Source: Mesorhizobium sp. 1M-11 (GTDB taxonomy: Bacteria > Pseudomonadota > Alphaproteobacteria > Rhizobiales > Rhizobiaceae). From it: 64,000 nucleotides of DNA. The stretch lies in the NCBI RefSeq assembly GCF_001303895.1, contig NZ_LJSD01000037.1, forward strand, positions 186,001-250,000. The letters run 5' to 3'. This document shows positions 52,386 through 62,230 of the stretch, piece after piece (position 1 is the stretch's first letter; each line of letters opens with the position of its first letter). The position numbers were made by a program, and so were the translations under genes. The notes beneath the pieces were generated by a model. The model made no database searches, was not told where the DNA came from, and worked only from the letters and a program-made list of their open reading frames with translations.

Positions 52386-52802
52386 ATGCCGGCCAATCTT
52401 CTGCTTCTTCTATCCCGGCTGTTGCTGGCGGTTCTGTTCGTGCCTGCCGGCATCCAGACATTGGGCGATATCGGCAGCGCGACCGGCTACTTCGCCGGTC
52501 TTGGCCTGCCCTCGCCCCAGCTTGCCGCATGGGGCGTCGGCCCGTTCGAGCTGATCGCCGGACTTGCCGTCCTGATCGGCTTCCAGATGCGTATCGCGGC
52601 GGGCTTGCTCGCCGCCTTTTGCCTGATCGCCGGCTATCTCGGCCATTACGGCCAGGGCGAAGACCCGACGCTCGCCTTCCTGCACACACAGATGCTGATG
52701 AAGGACATCGCCATAGCAGGCGGCTTCCTGGCGCTCGCCGTTGCCGGCGCCGGCGCCTATTCGATCGACGGCTGGAGCCGGCAGGCCCTTACTTGGCGCT
52801 GA
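52386..52802 (+). CDS. DoxX-family membrane protein (copy 2)
   Basis: A 138-residue DoxX protein with four hydrophobic segments: LLLLLSRLLLAVLFVPAGIQTLGDI, ATGYFAGLGLPSPQLAAWGVGPFELIAGLAVLIGF, then MRIAAGLLAAFCLIAGYLGHYG and AIAGGFLALAVAGAGAYSIDG. The end AGAYSIDG and the GLAVLIGF block match copy 1, so the two are paralogues of an old tandem duplication. ATG is preceded by AGGCACGCC. Its 3' end overlaps ppx by 14 bases in the opposite direction. Confidence 0.85.
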   Translation: MPANLLLLLSRLLLAVLFVPAGIQTLGDIGSATGYFAGLGLPSPQLAAWGVGPFELIAGLAVLIGFQMRIAAGLLAAFCLIAGYLGHYGQGEDPTLAFLHTQMLMKDIAIAGGFLALAVAGAGAYSIDGWSRQALTWR

Positions 52803-54324
52803 TGCTCGGGCCGCCATCCACCGCCAGGAAGAGGCGGCGGTTGGTGATCTTGGCAAGCTGCGCCAATCGCCCGGCCGGACGCTCTCCATAGAGGCCGGCG
52901 AGATCGGCCGGGATGACCAGTGCGAGCGCCCCGTTGCCACGGCTTTCCCATCGCAAGCGAGGCATCACACCGGGCATCGAAGCGGTAAGCAGGTAAACGA
53001 CGCGCATCATGCCGGCCAGGCTGCGTGCCCGTTCCAGATAGCGCGGCGTCGCCAGTGCCTTGATCTCCGGCGCGATGTTCTCGTTGAACACACCGTCGTG
53101 GCGATAGGCATTGGCCAGCGCCAGGAACGCGCGGCCGGGATGGTCGACGCCAATGAAGGATGCGTGCGCAATGATGTTGAGCGATTGACGGCCGCGATAT
53201 TCGGGATGCGCCCGCCAGCCGATATCGGCAAGCAGGCAGGCCGCCCTGCGATAGCGGGCTTCATCGACGGTCTCGTCGATGCCGAACGCCTCGAATGATT
53301 TGCCGGTCCAGTCGACCAACTCGTGCGCATGGGTGACCGAGCGCGAGCGCAGCCGCGCCAGTTCCTCGGCCGCCGAGATCAGCGGATCGGCCTTGCGCTC
53401 GACCTCATCCAGCAGTGAGTAGAGATAGCCTTCGCGTACGCCGATTGCCGAGACCACGATCTTCGACGGCTGCATCGCACCAAGTATCTCTTGCAGCACA
53501 ACGGCGCCGTAAGGCAGCAGCGAACGGCGATTCTTCGAGACGCCCTCGATGCCCTTGACCTTTTCAACGTCTCCCTTGGCGACCTGCTTGAGAAAGGCGA
53601 GCGCGCTTTCCACGCCGATCTCATAGTGGTGCATGACGCCGAGCGGGTAGTTGTTCATTTCCATATGGAGGCGCGCCAGGTTTCGCCATGTTCCACCAAC
53701 GGCATAGAAGACCCTGCCCTGGCCACCTTTGAGCAACTTGGCCTTGGCCAGTTGCGTCCTGGCGATGCGGGTCGCCTGCGCGAGCGAATTCTTGGCCATG
53801 TCTTGCAACCGCAAGCCACCAAGCGGCAAGGTGATGCCGTCGCCGATCACTTCCCCGTTGACGTCGATCAATTCCAGGCTACCGCCGCCAAGGTCGCCCG
53901 CGATACCATCGGCAGGATGGAAGCCGGAAATGACGCCAAGCGCCGAATAGTATGCTTCCTGGCGGCCGCTCAACACATGGATTTCTGTACCAAGTACCTG
54001 TTCGGCGCGATGGATGAAGTCCGGACCGTTGACGGCCTCGCGCGCAGCGGCCGTGGCGAGAACGTATATGCGTTCGGCTCCGGCCTGTTCGGACAGGGCT
54101 CGAAAACGGCGGAACTCCTCCATGGAGCGAGTGACGGCCTCGGGGTCCAGCTTGCCTGTGGAGACGATGCCGCGACCGAGACCAGCCAGCATCTTTTCGT
54201 TGAACAGAACTGTCGGCGAACGCGCCAATCCCTCATAGATAACGAGACGGATCGAGTTCGAGCCGATATCGATGATCGACAGCGGGCGGCGATCCTGCAG
54301 CCTCCCCTGGGAAGCGGCCATCAT
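52789..54324 (-). CDS. ppx: Exopolyphosphatase Ppx/GppA family
   Basis: A 511-residue ASKHA-fold phosphatase that removes terminal phosphate from polyphosphate (and possibly pppGpp). SIIDIGSNSIRLVIYEG is the first phosphate loop near residue 18, GDLGGGSLELIDV is the second, and a C-terminal helical HD-like region follows. It begins one base inside the ppk stop (TGATG), so synthesis and degradation enzymes are made from one transcript. Convergent overlap with the second DoxX gene. Confidence 0.93.
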   Translation of the reverse strand: MMAASQGRLQDRRPLSIIDIGSNSIRLVIYEGLARSPTVLFNEKMLAGLGRGIVSTGKLDPEAVTRSMEEFRRFRALSEQAGAERIYVLATAAAREAVNGPDFIHRAEQVLGTEIHVLSGRQEAYYSALGVISGFHPADGIAGDLGGGSLELIDVNGEVIGDGITLPLGGLRLQDMAKNSLAQATRIARTQLAKAKLLKGGQGRVFYAVGGTWRNLARLHMEMNNYPLGVMHHYEIGVESALAFLKQVAKGDVEKVKGIEGVSKNRRSLLPYGAVVLQEILGAMQPSKIVVSAIGVREGYLYSLLDEVERKADPLISAAEELARLRSRSVTHAHELVDWTGKSFEAFGIDETVDEARYRRAACLLADIGWRAHPEYRGRQSLNIIAHASFIGVDHPGRAFLALANAYRHDGVFNENIAPEIKALATPRYLERARSLAGMMRVVYLLTASMPGVMPRLRWESRGNGALALVIPADLAGLYGERPAGRLAQLAKITNRRLFLAVDGGPSISAK

Positions 54325-56519
54325 CAGCCGGCCATGTCCTTCTTGCGGCGCTTGAACTGCGCGATGCGTTTCGGCGCATGCGATTTCAAGGCATCGCCCC
54401 GTCCCGACAGGCTCGGATTGGTCATGAAATATTCCTGTGCGTTGAACGGTTCCTCGCCCTCATCGGGCACAAGGCGCCGCGAGGTACCATCGGCCAATAC
54501 TTCGAAACTTTGCTGGTTGTCCATGATGTTGCCCAGCATGATCTGGCCAAGTATCTGTTCATGCACAGTTGGATTGGTGATCGGCACCATGCATTCGACG
54601 CGGCGGTCGAGATTGCGCGGCATCAGATCGGCCGACGAGATGTAGACGATGGCTTCGTCCGACGGCAGCCCATGTCCGTTGCCGAAGCAGTAGATGCGAC
54701 TGTGCTCGAGGAAGCGGCCGACGATCGACTTCACCCGGATATTCTCGGACAGCCCGGGAACCTGGGGTCTCAGACAACAAATACCACGCACGACGAGATC
54801 GATTTCGACGCCGGCACGGCTGGCGTCGTAGAGCGCATCGATGATGGTCGGATCGACCAGCGAGTTCATCTTCATCCAGATGCGAGCGGGCCTGCCGTTT
54901 TGCGCGTGCTCGATTTCTTCCTTGATGTGATCGAGAATGCGGCTGCGCAGTGTGTAGGGAGATAGAGCGAGACGCATCTCGCCGGTCGGCTCGGCATAGC
55001 CGGTGATGAAGTTGAAGATCTGTGCCACGTCGCGCGCGATGTGGGCATCCGTCGTGAAGAAGGACAGGTCCGTATAGATGCGTGCCGTGATCGGGTGGTA
55101 GTTGCCGGTGCCGAGATGCACATAGTTGCGCAGCCGCCCGTCCTCGCGCCGCACCACCAACGACATCTTGGCGTGTGTCTTCAGCTCCAGAAAGCCGAAT
55201 ACGACCTGCACGCCGGCGCGCTCGAGGTCGCGCGCCCAGCGGATGTTGGCTTCCTCGTCGAAGCGAGCCTTCAATTCGACCAATGCGGTCACCGACTTGC
55301 CAGCTTCGGCGGCATCGGCCAGCGCACGCACGATCGGGCTGTCGTTGGAGGTGCGATAGAGCGTTTGCTTGATCGCGACGACTTCCGGGTCGGCTGCCGC
55401 CTGGCGCAGGAACTGCACCACGACGTCGAAGGATTCATACGGGTGATGGACGACGATGTCCTTTTCCCGGATCGCCGCGAAACAATCGCCGCCATGCTCG
55501 CGGATACGTTCCGGGAAGCGCGGATTGTACGGCACGAACTTCAGGTCGTCGCGCGCAATCGAGACGATCTCGGAGATCTGGCTCAGCGCCAGCGGCCCGG
55601 TCAGGACACTGATGCGGCTCGATGAGACGCCGAGTTCGCCGGCGACGAATTCGCGCAATTCCTCGGGCATCGAATTGTCGAACTCGATACGGATCACCGA
55701 ACCGCGGCGACGGCGTTTCAGCGCGGTCTCAAACAGCCGCACGAGGTCCTCGGACTCTTCTTCCACCTCGATATCGCTGTCGCGAATGATACGGAATGTA
55801 CCGGAGCCGGTGACCTCATAGCCTGGGAAGAGCTTGCCGATATAGAGGCCCACCACCGCTTCCAGCGGAACAAAACGCACATGTCCCTTGCGGTCTGGCA
55901 GGCGAATATAGCGTTTCAAGGCCTGCGGCAGGCGCAGCAGCGCGCTCATCGTCTCGCCGTTCTTGCGATGCCGGAGCTCCAGCGCGATGGAAAAGCCAAG
56001 GTTGGGGATGAATGGGAACGGATGTGCCGGGTCGATCGACAGAGGGGTCAGTACCGGGAAAACCTGTTCCTGGAAATGCTCTTCCAGCCAGGCGCGCTCG
56101 TCCTTGGTCAACGCATCGCCGGCGACCGTCTCGATGCCTTCCTTGTTGAGCAGGATCATCAGCGCCGACAGGCTCTTCTGCTGATCCTCCTGCAGGCGCT
56201 CCACCTCGCGGAGCAACTGTTCGAGCTGCTGTTCCGGCGTGCGCCCGTCGGGGCTTTTCAGAACGATGCCTTCGCGCACCTGGCCCGCAAGGCCAGCGAC
56301 GCGCACCATGAAGAACTCGTCCAGATTGGCGGCCGAAATCGACAGGAAGCGGACACGCTCGAGCAGCGGATGGTTCGCGTTGAGCGATTCCTCCAGCACG
56401 CGGCGGTTGAACTGCAGCCAGGAGAATTCGCGATTGACAAAGCGATCGGGATTGCCGCCCTCGACGCTTGCCGTTCCGACATTGATGAAGTCGGCCTGGA
56501 CCGGCTTGAGCTCGTTCAT
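54324..56519 (-). CDS. ppk1: Polyphosphate kinase Ppk1
   Basis: A 731-residue enzyme that polymerises the gamma phosphate of ATP into polyphosphate. The N-terminal domain begins [16 protein letters not shown], and [20 protein letters not shown] marks the catalytic head. [20 protein letters not shown] contains the phosphorylated His, and the second HKD-like domain includes [23 protein letters not shown]. Full length. First gene of the ppk-ppx unit. Confidence 0.97.
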   Translation of the reverse strand: MNELKPVQADFINVGTASVEGGNPDRFVNREFSWLQFNRRVLEESLNANHPLLERVRFLSISAANLDEFFMVRVAGLAGQVREGIVLKSPDGRTPEQQLEQLLREVERLQEDQQKSLSALMILLNKEGIETVAGDALTKDERAWLEEHFQEQVFPVLTPLSIDPAHPFPFIPNLGFSIALELRHRKNGETMSALLRLPQALKRYIRLPDRKGHVRFVPLEAVVGLYIGKLFPGYEVTGSGTFRIIRDSDIEVEEESEDLVRLFETALKRRRRGSVIRIEFDNSMPEELREFVAGELGVSSSRISVLTGPLALSQISEIVSIARDDLKFVPYNPRFPERIREHGGDCFAAIREKDIVVHHPYESFDVVVQFLRQAAADPEVVAIKQTLYRTSNDSPIVRALADAAEAGKSVTALVELKARFDEEANIRWARDLERAGVQVVFGFLELKTHAKMSLVVRREDGRLRNYVHLGTGNYHPITARIYTDLSFFTTDAHIARDVAQIFNFITGYAEPTGEMRLALSPYTLRSRILDHIKEEIEHAQNGRPARIWMKMNSLVDPTIIDALYDASRAGVEIDLVVRGICCLRPQVPGLSENIRVKSIVGRFLEHSRIYCFGNGHGLPSDEAIVYISSADLMPRNLDRRVECMVPITNPTVHEQILGQIMLGNIMDNQQSFEVLADGTSRRLVPDEGEEPFNAQEYFMTNPSLSGRGDALKSHAPKRIAQFKRRKKDMAG

Positions 56520-56664
56520 GTCCGCCTTTCTCTCCAGCGAGTCACGCCGGTTAACCGGCTCAATTTATCCTGTGACAGGGTTTTGCGACAGTTTCATTTC
56601 ATCGAACTTGCAAAGAACACGGATATGCTTCAAACGCATGTCGTATGCGTTGAAGGAGACGATG

Positions 56665-56910
56665 ATGGCCGGCGGTTCCATTCCCCATTTCCAGAACGAT
56701 GCGGGCCATCCGGCGATCGAGATCGGCGTGCGCGAATTCATGTGCGTCGGCGCCAATCCACCCTTCGATCATCCGCATGTCTTCCTCGATCTCGGCAGCG
56801 ACGACGAGAAGGTCTGCCCCTATTGCTCGACCCTCTATCGCTATTCAGCCAAGCTGAAGGCGACCGAAACGGTACCGGCCGGCTGCCTCTACGTCGACCG
56901 CGCCGCCTGA
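56665..56910 (+). CDS. Zinc-finger (zf-CHCC) protein, NDUFS6-like
   Basis: An 81-residue protein matching the alphaproteobacterial zf-CHCC family, whose mitochondrial homologue is complex I subunit NDUFS6. Zinc ligands read EFMCVG, FDHPHVFLDLG, and VCPYCSTLYRY (C, H, and CxxC). The second of two consecutive ATGs is preferred for its spacing to AAGGAG; the first gives one more residue. It is unlinked to any complex I gene here. Confidence 0.88.
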   Translation: MAGGSIPHFQNDAGHPAIEIGVREFMCVGANPPFDHPHVFLDLGSDDEKVCPYCSTLYRYSAKLKATETVPAGCLYVDRAA

Positions 56911-56929
56911 TCTTTCTTATCGCCCGATC

Positions 56930-58168
56930 ATGACAATGGATGCGCGATCCCGCCCGGTGGTGATCGCAGGCGGCGGCATTGCCGGGCTGACAGCCGCGCT
57001 CGCCTTTGCGCAACGCGGCCTTGCAGTCGAGATTTATGAACAGGCTGTCCAGCTCGAAACCGTGGGGGCCGGCATCCAACTTTCCCCAAACGCGACCTGC
57101 ATTCTGGCAGACCTCGGCGTGCTGGAACGGCTGTTACCGATGGCAGTCCGGCCCGAAGCCGTTGTGCTGAAGGACGCAGCCAGCTTGAAGGAACGCGCGC
57201 GTGTACCGCTCGGCGCATTTGCCGAACAGCGCTGGCAGGCGCCTTATCTCACCGCCCATCGCGCCGACGTACAGGCAGCATTGGTTGCGCAAGTGACTGC
57301 AACAGCAGGCATCCGCCTGGTCACCGGCGCGCGGCTCAAGAATATCGGCATCGGAAGAGGTAACGCTGTCGGCAGCTTCGAACACGATGGTACGGAGACC
57401 CAGCCAGCCAGCTCGCTCCTGATCGGTGCGGACGGTGTCTGGTCGAAGGCAAGGGAACTGCCCGGCCTTGCCGGCAAGAGCCGTTTCACCGGCGAGCTCG
57501 CCTGGCGCGTCACCGTTGCGGCGGATAGCACTGCGGGCAGGACTTTTGCCTCCATCGGTGCTGCGGGCTGTGTGACCGCCTTCCTGCATTCCGGTTTTCA
57601 CCTGATCGCCTATCCGGTCAGCGCAGGTACGGCCATCAACCTCGTCGCCTTCACGAAGGGGGAGCGCATCGCCGAAGGTTGGTCCGGCCGCGCTGATCCG
57701 GCAATTCTGACCAGGGCACTCAAAGGCTCTGCCCCTGCCCTGGCGAAGCTGATTGCGGAAGCAGGAACCTGGCTGGCCTGGCCGCTGCATGTCGTCGACC
57801 GGAAACCGGCATGGACATTGCCGCAGGGTGTCGCGCTGATCGGCGATGCCGCACACGCCATGACGCCTTTTGCCGCGCAGGGTGCAGGCATGGCGATCGA
57901 AGACGCCGCTGCGCTCGCCGCCTGTGTTGCCGAAACGCCGATCAATCTCGCCCAAGCGCTGACGAACTGGGAAAAACAGCGCAAGCCGAGGGTGGCCAAA
58001 GTCGCGCGGCGCGGCGCGCTCAACCACCTCGCCTGGCATGCGACTGGTCCCGTTGCGCTGGCGCGCAATCTCGTTCTGGCGCTGCGTCCATCGCAGCGCC
58101 TCGCCGCCGATCTCGACTGGCTTTATGGTTGGCGGATGCCGAGCACCGGCTCCAACCCCTTGACCTGA
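56930..58168 (+). CDS. FAD-dependent aromatic monooxygenase (salicylate hydroxylase-like)
   Basis: A 412-residue group A flavin monooxygenase. The FAD-binding Rossmann motif is VVIAGGGIAGLTAALAFAQRG, followed by GAGIQLSPNAT, TAHRADVQAAL, LLIGADGVWSK (the DG motif), and LIGDAAHAMTPFAAQGAGMAIEDAAAL with GD of the FAD fingerprint. Members hydroxylate salicylate, 3-hydroxybenzoate or related rings using NAD(P)H and O2. The gene starts 19 bases after the zinc-finger gene; cotranscription is possible. Substrate unknown. Confidence 0.9.
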   Translation: MTMDARSRPVVIAGGGIAGLTAALAFAQRGLAVEIYEQAVQLETVGAGIQLSPNATCILADLGVLERLLPMAVRPEAVVLKDAASLKERARVPLGAFAEQRWQAPYLTAHRADVQAALVAQVTATAGIRLVTGARLKNIGIGRGNAVGSFEHDGTETQPASSLLIGADGVWSKARELPGLAGKSRFTGELAWRVTVAADSTAGRTFASIGAAGCVTAFLHSGFHLIAYPVSAGTAINLVAFTKGERIAEGWSGRADPAILTRALKGSAPALAKLIAEAGTWLAWPLHVVDRKPAWTLPQGVALIGDAAHAMTPFAAQGAGMAIEDAAALAACVAETPINLAQALTNWEKQRKPRVAKVARRGALNHLAWHATGPVALARNLVLALRPSQRLAADLDWLYGWRMPSTGSNPLT

Positions 58169-58182
58169 CCGCATTCCACCTA

Positions 58183-58869
58183 TTACCGCGCCGGCCGGGG
58201 CTCATCGCGATTGTAGAGTTGCATGGACAGGCTCAGCGACCAGGGCAACGGATTCCACCAACCTGTTCTGAGACCAGCCACCCGCAGAGCCCTGGCCGTC
58301 CATGTATTGCAGCCGACCAGTGCGTTGAAGGCACCCTCGGCTTCGTAAAAACCATCACTGGTGGAATAGCCGGCACCCGGAATGAATTTCGGTCGATCCG
58401 CATCGCGCGTGAAGCTGGCGGCGATGAAATCGAGCAGCGCGGCAAATCGCGCTTCGCTGATGTCGTAGCCGGCGACGGCCGGATGTGGTTCGGGGATCGG
58501 TCCAGCCACATCGACATGCATCGCTGCGGCATCCACGGTCAGCGCCTTGAATACCGGTGCAGGCCTCAGTTGTGACCATGTCGGCGTTTCAAGATAGAAG
58601 GCCCGACCGCCCCAGCCGAAGATGAGGTAGCGTACCCCTTCCCCATTTGCTGCGATGCCATCTTCCGCCAGGAAACGAAACCTTTCCAGAACCGCGGCAT
58701 CGACCGGAATGGCGATGTCCGTGTGGATCGGATTGCTGATTACATAGATTCGGCGCGTGCCCGAGCCTTCATCTCCAGACCAAAGTGGTCGCGGAATGAG
58801 CGTGCCGAGCGCTGCGATGACAGCGATCAGAGCCAGCATACGGAGAGCGAAGCGGAAGACCCCTCTCAT
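58183..58869 (-). CDS. TIGR02117/DUF2459 family protein
   Basis: A 228-residue protein with an N-terminal signal-anchor (ALRMLALIAVIAALGTLI). The family blocks are IYVISNPIHTDIAIPVDAAV, YLIFGWGGRAFYLETPTWSQL, and NALVGCNTWTARALRVAGLRTGWWNPLPWSL. HTD, GWG and the CNTW motif suggest a papain-like or NlpC-related fold; catalysis is unproven. GAGGAG lies upstream of the ATG. A periplasmic facing is likely. Single gene, convergent with the monooxygenase. Confidence 0.83.
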   Translation of the reverse strand: MRGVFRFALRMLALIAVIAALGTLIPRPLWSGDEGSGTRRIYVISNPIHTDIAIPVDAAVLERFRFLAEDGIAANGEGVRYLIFGWGGRAFYLETPTWSQLRPAPVFKALTVDAAAMHVDVAGPIPEPHPAVAGYDISEARFAALLDFIAASFTRDADRPKFIPGAGYSTSDGFYEAEGAFNALVGCNTWTARALRVAGLRTGWWNPLPWSLSLSMQLYNRDEPRPAR

Positions 58870-58918
58870 CTCGGCATCTCCTCGAAGCCATTGGCATGGA
58901 AGGCCTTTATCCACCACG

Positions 58919-58948
58919 CAAAAGGCCCCGCCTTGCGACGGGGCCTCG
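58919..58948 (-). terminator. Rho-independent terminator of the aap operon
   Basis: Perfect 8-base GC stem AGGCCCCG/CGGGGCCT with an 8-base loop. On the minus strand it is followed by TTTTGC. It lies 20 bases past the aapP stop codon. Confidence 0.9.
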
Positions 58949-58968
58949 CGCAGACAATCGCAACGCGG

Positions 58969-59772
58969 TCAGTGCAGGATCTGGCTGAGGAAGAGCTTGG
59001 TGCGTTCGTGGCGCGGGTGGTCGAAGAATTCGACCGGCGTGTTCTCTTCCACGATCTGGCCCTGATCCATGAAGATGACGCGGTTGGCGACCTTGCGGGC
59101 GAAACCCATCTCGTGGGTCACGCACAGCATCGTCATGCCTTCTTCGGCAAGACCCACCATCGTCTCCAGAACTTCCTTGATCATTTCCGGATCCAGCGCA
59201 GACGTCGGCTCATCGAACAGCATGATGCGCGGGTTCATGCACAGCGAACGCGCGATCGCCACGCGCTGCTGCTGGCCACCCGACAGCTGGCCTGGATATT
59301 TGTGCGCCTGCTCGGGGATCTTGACGCGCTTCAGGAAGTGCATGGCGGCCTCTTCCGCCTGCTTCTTCGGGATCTTGCGCACCCAGATCGGCGCCAGCGT
59401 GCAGTTCTCCAGGATGGTCAGGTGTGGGAACAGGTTGAAGTGCTGGAACACCATGCCGACCTCGCGGCGCACCTCGTCGATCTTCTTCAGGTCGTTGGTC
59501 AGTTCCTTGCCGTCGACGATGATCTTGCCCTTCTGGTGCTCCTCCAGCCGGTTGATGCAACGGATCATGGTCGACTTGCCGGAGCCCGAAGGACCGCAGA
59601 TGACGATGCGCTCACCGCGCATCACCTTCAGGTTGATGTCCTTCAGCACATGGAACTCGCCGTACCACTTGTGCATGCCGACGATTTCGATCGCCACGTC
59701 GGTATCCGAGATATGCATCTTCTTGGTGTTGACGCTGAGATCTTCCGCGCTGACTGCATTTTCTGTGGCCAT
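58969..59772 (-). CDS. aapP: General L-amino acid ABC transporter ATP-binding protein AapP
   Basis: A 267-residue ABC ATPase. Walker A is GPSGSGKST near residue 62, the Q-loop follows in [16 protein letters not shown], the signature is [15 protein letters not shown], Walker B is [14 protein letters not shown], and the switch His is in VTHEMGFA. It energises uptake of a wide range of L-amino acids in rhizobia. Last gene of the operon, followed by a strong terminator. Confidence 0.97.
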   Translation of the reverse strand: MATENAVSAEDLSVNTKKMHISDTDVAIEIVGMHKWYGEFHVLKDINLKVMRGERIVICGPSGSGKSTMIRCINRLEEHQKGKIIVDGKELTNDLKKIDEVRREVGMVFQHFNLFPHLTILENCTLAPIWVRKIPKKQAEEAAMHFLKRVKIPEQAHKYPGQLSGGQQQRVAIARSLCMNPRIMLFDEPTSALDPEMIKEVLETMVGLAEEGMTMLCVTHEMGFARKVANRVIFMDQGQIVEENTPVEFFDHPRHERTKLFLSQILH

Positions 59773-59817
59773 AAGCCGATTTCCCCTTGGTTGATTCTAG
59801 CACCGACCGGCTTGCGG

Positions 59818-60975
59818 TCAGCGCTTGTAACCGGTGTCTAGCCGGCGTTCCATGAACATAGAATAGCGGGACATGCCAAAGCAGAACAGCCAGAATACCA
59901 CCGCCGCAAAAATAAGTCCCGACGCCGGTGTCTGCGGCGATGCCCAGGAAGCGTCGGAGAAATTCTGGCGCACGATCGCCAGCAGGTCGAACATCGAGAT
60001 GATGTAGACGAGGCTGGTGTCCTTGAACATGCCGATGAAGGTGTTGACGATGCCCGGGATGACCAGCTTCAGCGCCTGCGGCAGCACGATGAAATACATC
60101 TTCTGCCAGTAGCTCAGTCCCAGGGAATCGGCACCCTCGTACTGCCCCTTCGGGATAGCCTGAAGACCGCCGCGCACCACTTCCGCCATGTAGGCTGCGG
60201 CAAACAGCGAGACGCCGATCAACGCGCGCAGGAACTTGTCGAAGGTAACGCCCGCCGGCAGGAACAGCGGCAGCATCACGCTCGCCATGAACAGCACTGT
60301 GATCAGCGGAATGCCGCGTATCGTCTCGATGAAGACGATGCAGATCATCTTCACCACCGGCATCTTCGAACGCCGGCCAAGTGCCAAGAGGATGCCGAGC
60401 GGAAGGGAAACGACGATACCTACGAAAGACAGCGTCAGCGTCACCAGCAGGCCGCCCCACAGCGGCGTCTCGACATGCGGCAGGCCGAACATGCCTCCCA
60501 CAAGCAGGACGAAGGCCACGATCGGCAGCACCAGGAAGAACAGCACCGCATTGAGCCCCTTGTGTGGAACCCGCGGGATCAGGAGCGGCGCGAGCAGTGC
60601 CACGAAAAGGATGCCGACGAGGATGGGCCGCCAGCGTTCCTCCAGCGGATAGCGCCCGAGCATGAACTGGCCGAACTTGGCATTGACGAAGGACCAGCAG
60701 GCGCCGGACCAGCCGTCAGGCTGGGTGCCTCCCTGCGCCACGGTGGCGCAGACCGTGCGGTCGGGGCCAGTCCACTGCGCCTGGATGAAGGCCCAGTCGA
60801 TGATCGGTGGCAGGATCATGGCGACCAGCACCAGCCCGACGAGAGTCAGGATGGTGTCGCCAACCGAGGCAAAAAGGTTTTTGCGGACCCAGGCAACCAG
60901 CCCCCGCTCGCCGGGAGGCGCAGGCATCGGCTGCGCCAACTCTGTGCGGACCCAGGAAAGATCAGTCTGTGTCAT
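59818..60975 (-). CDS. aapM: General L-amino acid ABC transporter permease AapM
   Basis: A 385-residue inner-membrane permease of the HisM/AapM type, longer than typical amino-acid permeases because of an N-terminal extension with extra hydrophobic segments. The EAA loop is [27 protein letters not shown], followed by [31 protein letters not shown] at 60975 has GGAGAGG upstream; an extra 14 upstream codons overlap aapQ and were excluded. Pairs with AapQ. Confidence 0.96.
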   Translation of the reverse strand: MTQTDLSWVRTELAQPMPAPPGERGLVAWVRKNLFASVGDTILTLVGLVLVAMILPPIIDWAFIQAQWTGPDRTVCATVAQGGTQPDGWSGACWSFVNAKFGQFMLGRYPLEERWRPILVGILFVALLAPLLIPRVPHKGLNAVLFFLVLPIVAFVLLVGGMFGLPHVETPLWGGLLVTLTLSFVGIVVSLPLGILLALGRRSKMPVVKMICIVFIETIRGIPLITVLFMASVMLPLFLPAGVTFDKFLRALIGVSLFAAAYMAEVVRGGLQAIPKGQYEGADSLGLSYWQKMYFIVLPQALKLVIPGIVNTFIGMFKDTSLVYIISMFDLLAIVRQNFSDASWASPQTPASGLIFAAVVFWLFCFGMSRYSMFMERRLDTGYKR

Positions 60976-60979
60976 GACC

Positions 60980-62167
60980 TTACCTCTCCACCAGCGCCAT
61001 CTTGGCGTTGACCACATTCATGATGGCCGACGTCAACAGGCTGAGACCGAGATAGACCGCCATCATGATCAACACGGGTTCAATCGCCTGACCGGTCTGG
61101 TTCAGCACCGTTCCAGCGATGGCTGTGAGATCCGGATAGCCGATCGCGATGGCCAGCGAAGAATTCTTGGTCAGGTTGAGATACTGGCTGGTCAACGGCG
61201 GGATGACGATGCGCATCGCCTGCGGAACGACGACAAGTCGAAGGATCGGCCCAGATCGCAACCCAAGCGCTCCTGCAGCCTCGGTTTGCCCCCTGCTCAC
61301 CCCGCGAACGCCGGCGCGTACGATCTCCGCGATGAAAGCGGCGGTATAGAAGGAAAGCGCCAGATAAAGCGACAGGAACTCAGGTTTGACCTGGAAACCA
61401 CCGGTCAGATTGAAGGTCGATTTCTTTGGCAGATCGAACGAAAGCGGAAAACCGCTGGCGACATAGGCGAGCAATGGCAGCCCGACGATCAGCGCTACCG
61501 ATGTCCAGAACACGGGGAATTGCTGGCCGGTTGCCATCTGCCGCTGGCGTGCCTTGCGTGCGACGAACCACGACATGGCAATGCCGAGCAGGAAAGCGAG
61601 CAGGATCAGCCATGCACCCTCGCCCCACACAGCGCGCGGGAAATAGAAACCCCGGCTGTTCACATAGGAGCCGAATGGCAATTCGATACTGTCGCGCGGC
61701 AACGGCAGCACCGACAGCACACCGAAATACCAGAAAAAGATGACCAGCAACGGCGGGATGTTACGGAACACCTCGACATAGACCGTGCAGATCTTGCGGA
61801 TCAGCCAGTTGTTGGAAAGCCGGCCGATACCGACCATGAAACCGATGATGGTTGCCGTAACGATGCCAGCAAGGGCTACGATCGCCGTATTGATCAGGCC
61901 GACGAGGATCGCCCGGCCATAGGTACTATCCGACGAATAGGCGATGGCGCTGTCGGCGATGTCGAAACCGGCGCGTCCCTTGAGGAAGGCGAAACCGGAC
62001 GCGATGCGCAAACGTTGGAGATTGTCGATGGTGTTGCCGACGATCCACCAGATGAACAGGATCAATGCCAGGGCGGCGACGACCTGGATGAAGATGCTGC
62101 GGACTCTCGGGTCATTGATCAAGGAGCCGCGAGTGGGCTCCTCGCGAAGAACTTCCTGCGATGCCAT
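60980..62167 (-). CDS. aapQ: General L-amino acid ABC transporter permease AapQ
   Basis: A 395-residue permease. An N-terminal hydrophobic segment ([20 protein letters not shown]) and several later ones form the membrane part. ETIR-like [23 protein letters not shown] is present, and the EAA loop is [45 protein letters not shown]. Ends four bases before the aapM start. Together with AapM it forms the heterodimeric channel. Preceded by a hairpin separating it from aapJ. Confidence 0.96.
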   Translation of the reverse strand: MASQEVLREEPTRGSLINDPRVRSIFIQVVAALALILFIWWIVGNTIDNLQRLRIASGFAFLKGRAGFDIADSAIAYSSDSTYGRAILVGLINTAIVALAGIVTATIIGFMVGIGRLSNNWLIRKICTVYVEVFRNIPPLLVIFFWYFGVLSVLPLPRDSIELPFGSYVNSRGFYFPRAVWGEGAWLILLAFLLGIAMSWFVARKARQRQMATGQQFPVFWTSVALIVGLPLLAYVASGFPLSFDLPKKSTFNLTGGFQVKPEFLSLYLALSFYTAAFIAEIVRAGVRGVSRGQTEAAGALGLRSGPILRLVVVPQAMRIVIPPLTSQYLNLTKNSSLAIAIGYPDLTAIAGTVLNQTGQAIEPVLIMMAVYLGLSLLTSAIMNVVNAKMALVER

Positions 62168-62190
62168 GGGTCAATCCCCTGAATGAGAAA

Positions 62191-62217
62191 CAGGGAGGCG
62201 GCAACGCCACCTCCCTG
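62191..62217 (-). terminator. Hairpin between aapJ and aapQ, probable partial terminator
   Basis: CAGGGAGG and CCTCCCTG arms, extended by an inner GGC/GCC, with TTTCTC following on the minus strand. It lies just after the aapJ stop. Such hairpins raise the level of the binding protein over the permeases by ending or stabilising most transcripts there. Confidence 0.8.
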
Positions 62218-62230
62218 ACGGTATTCTCGA

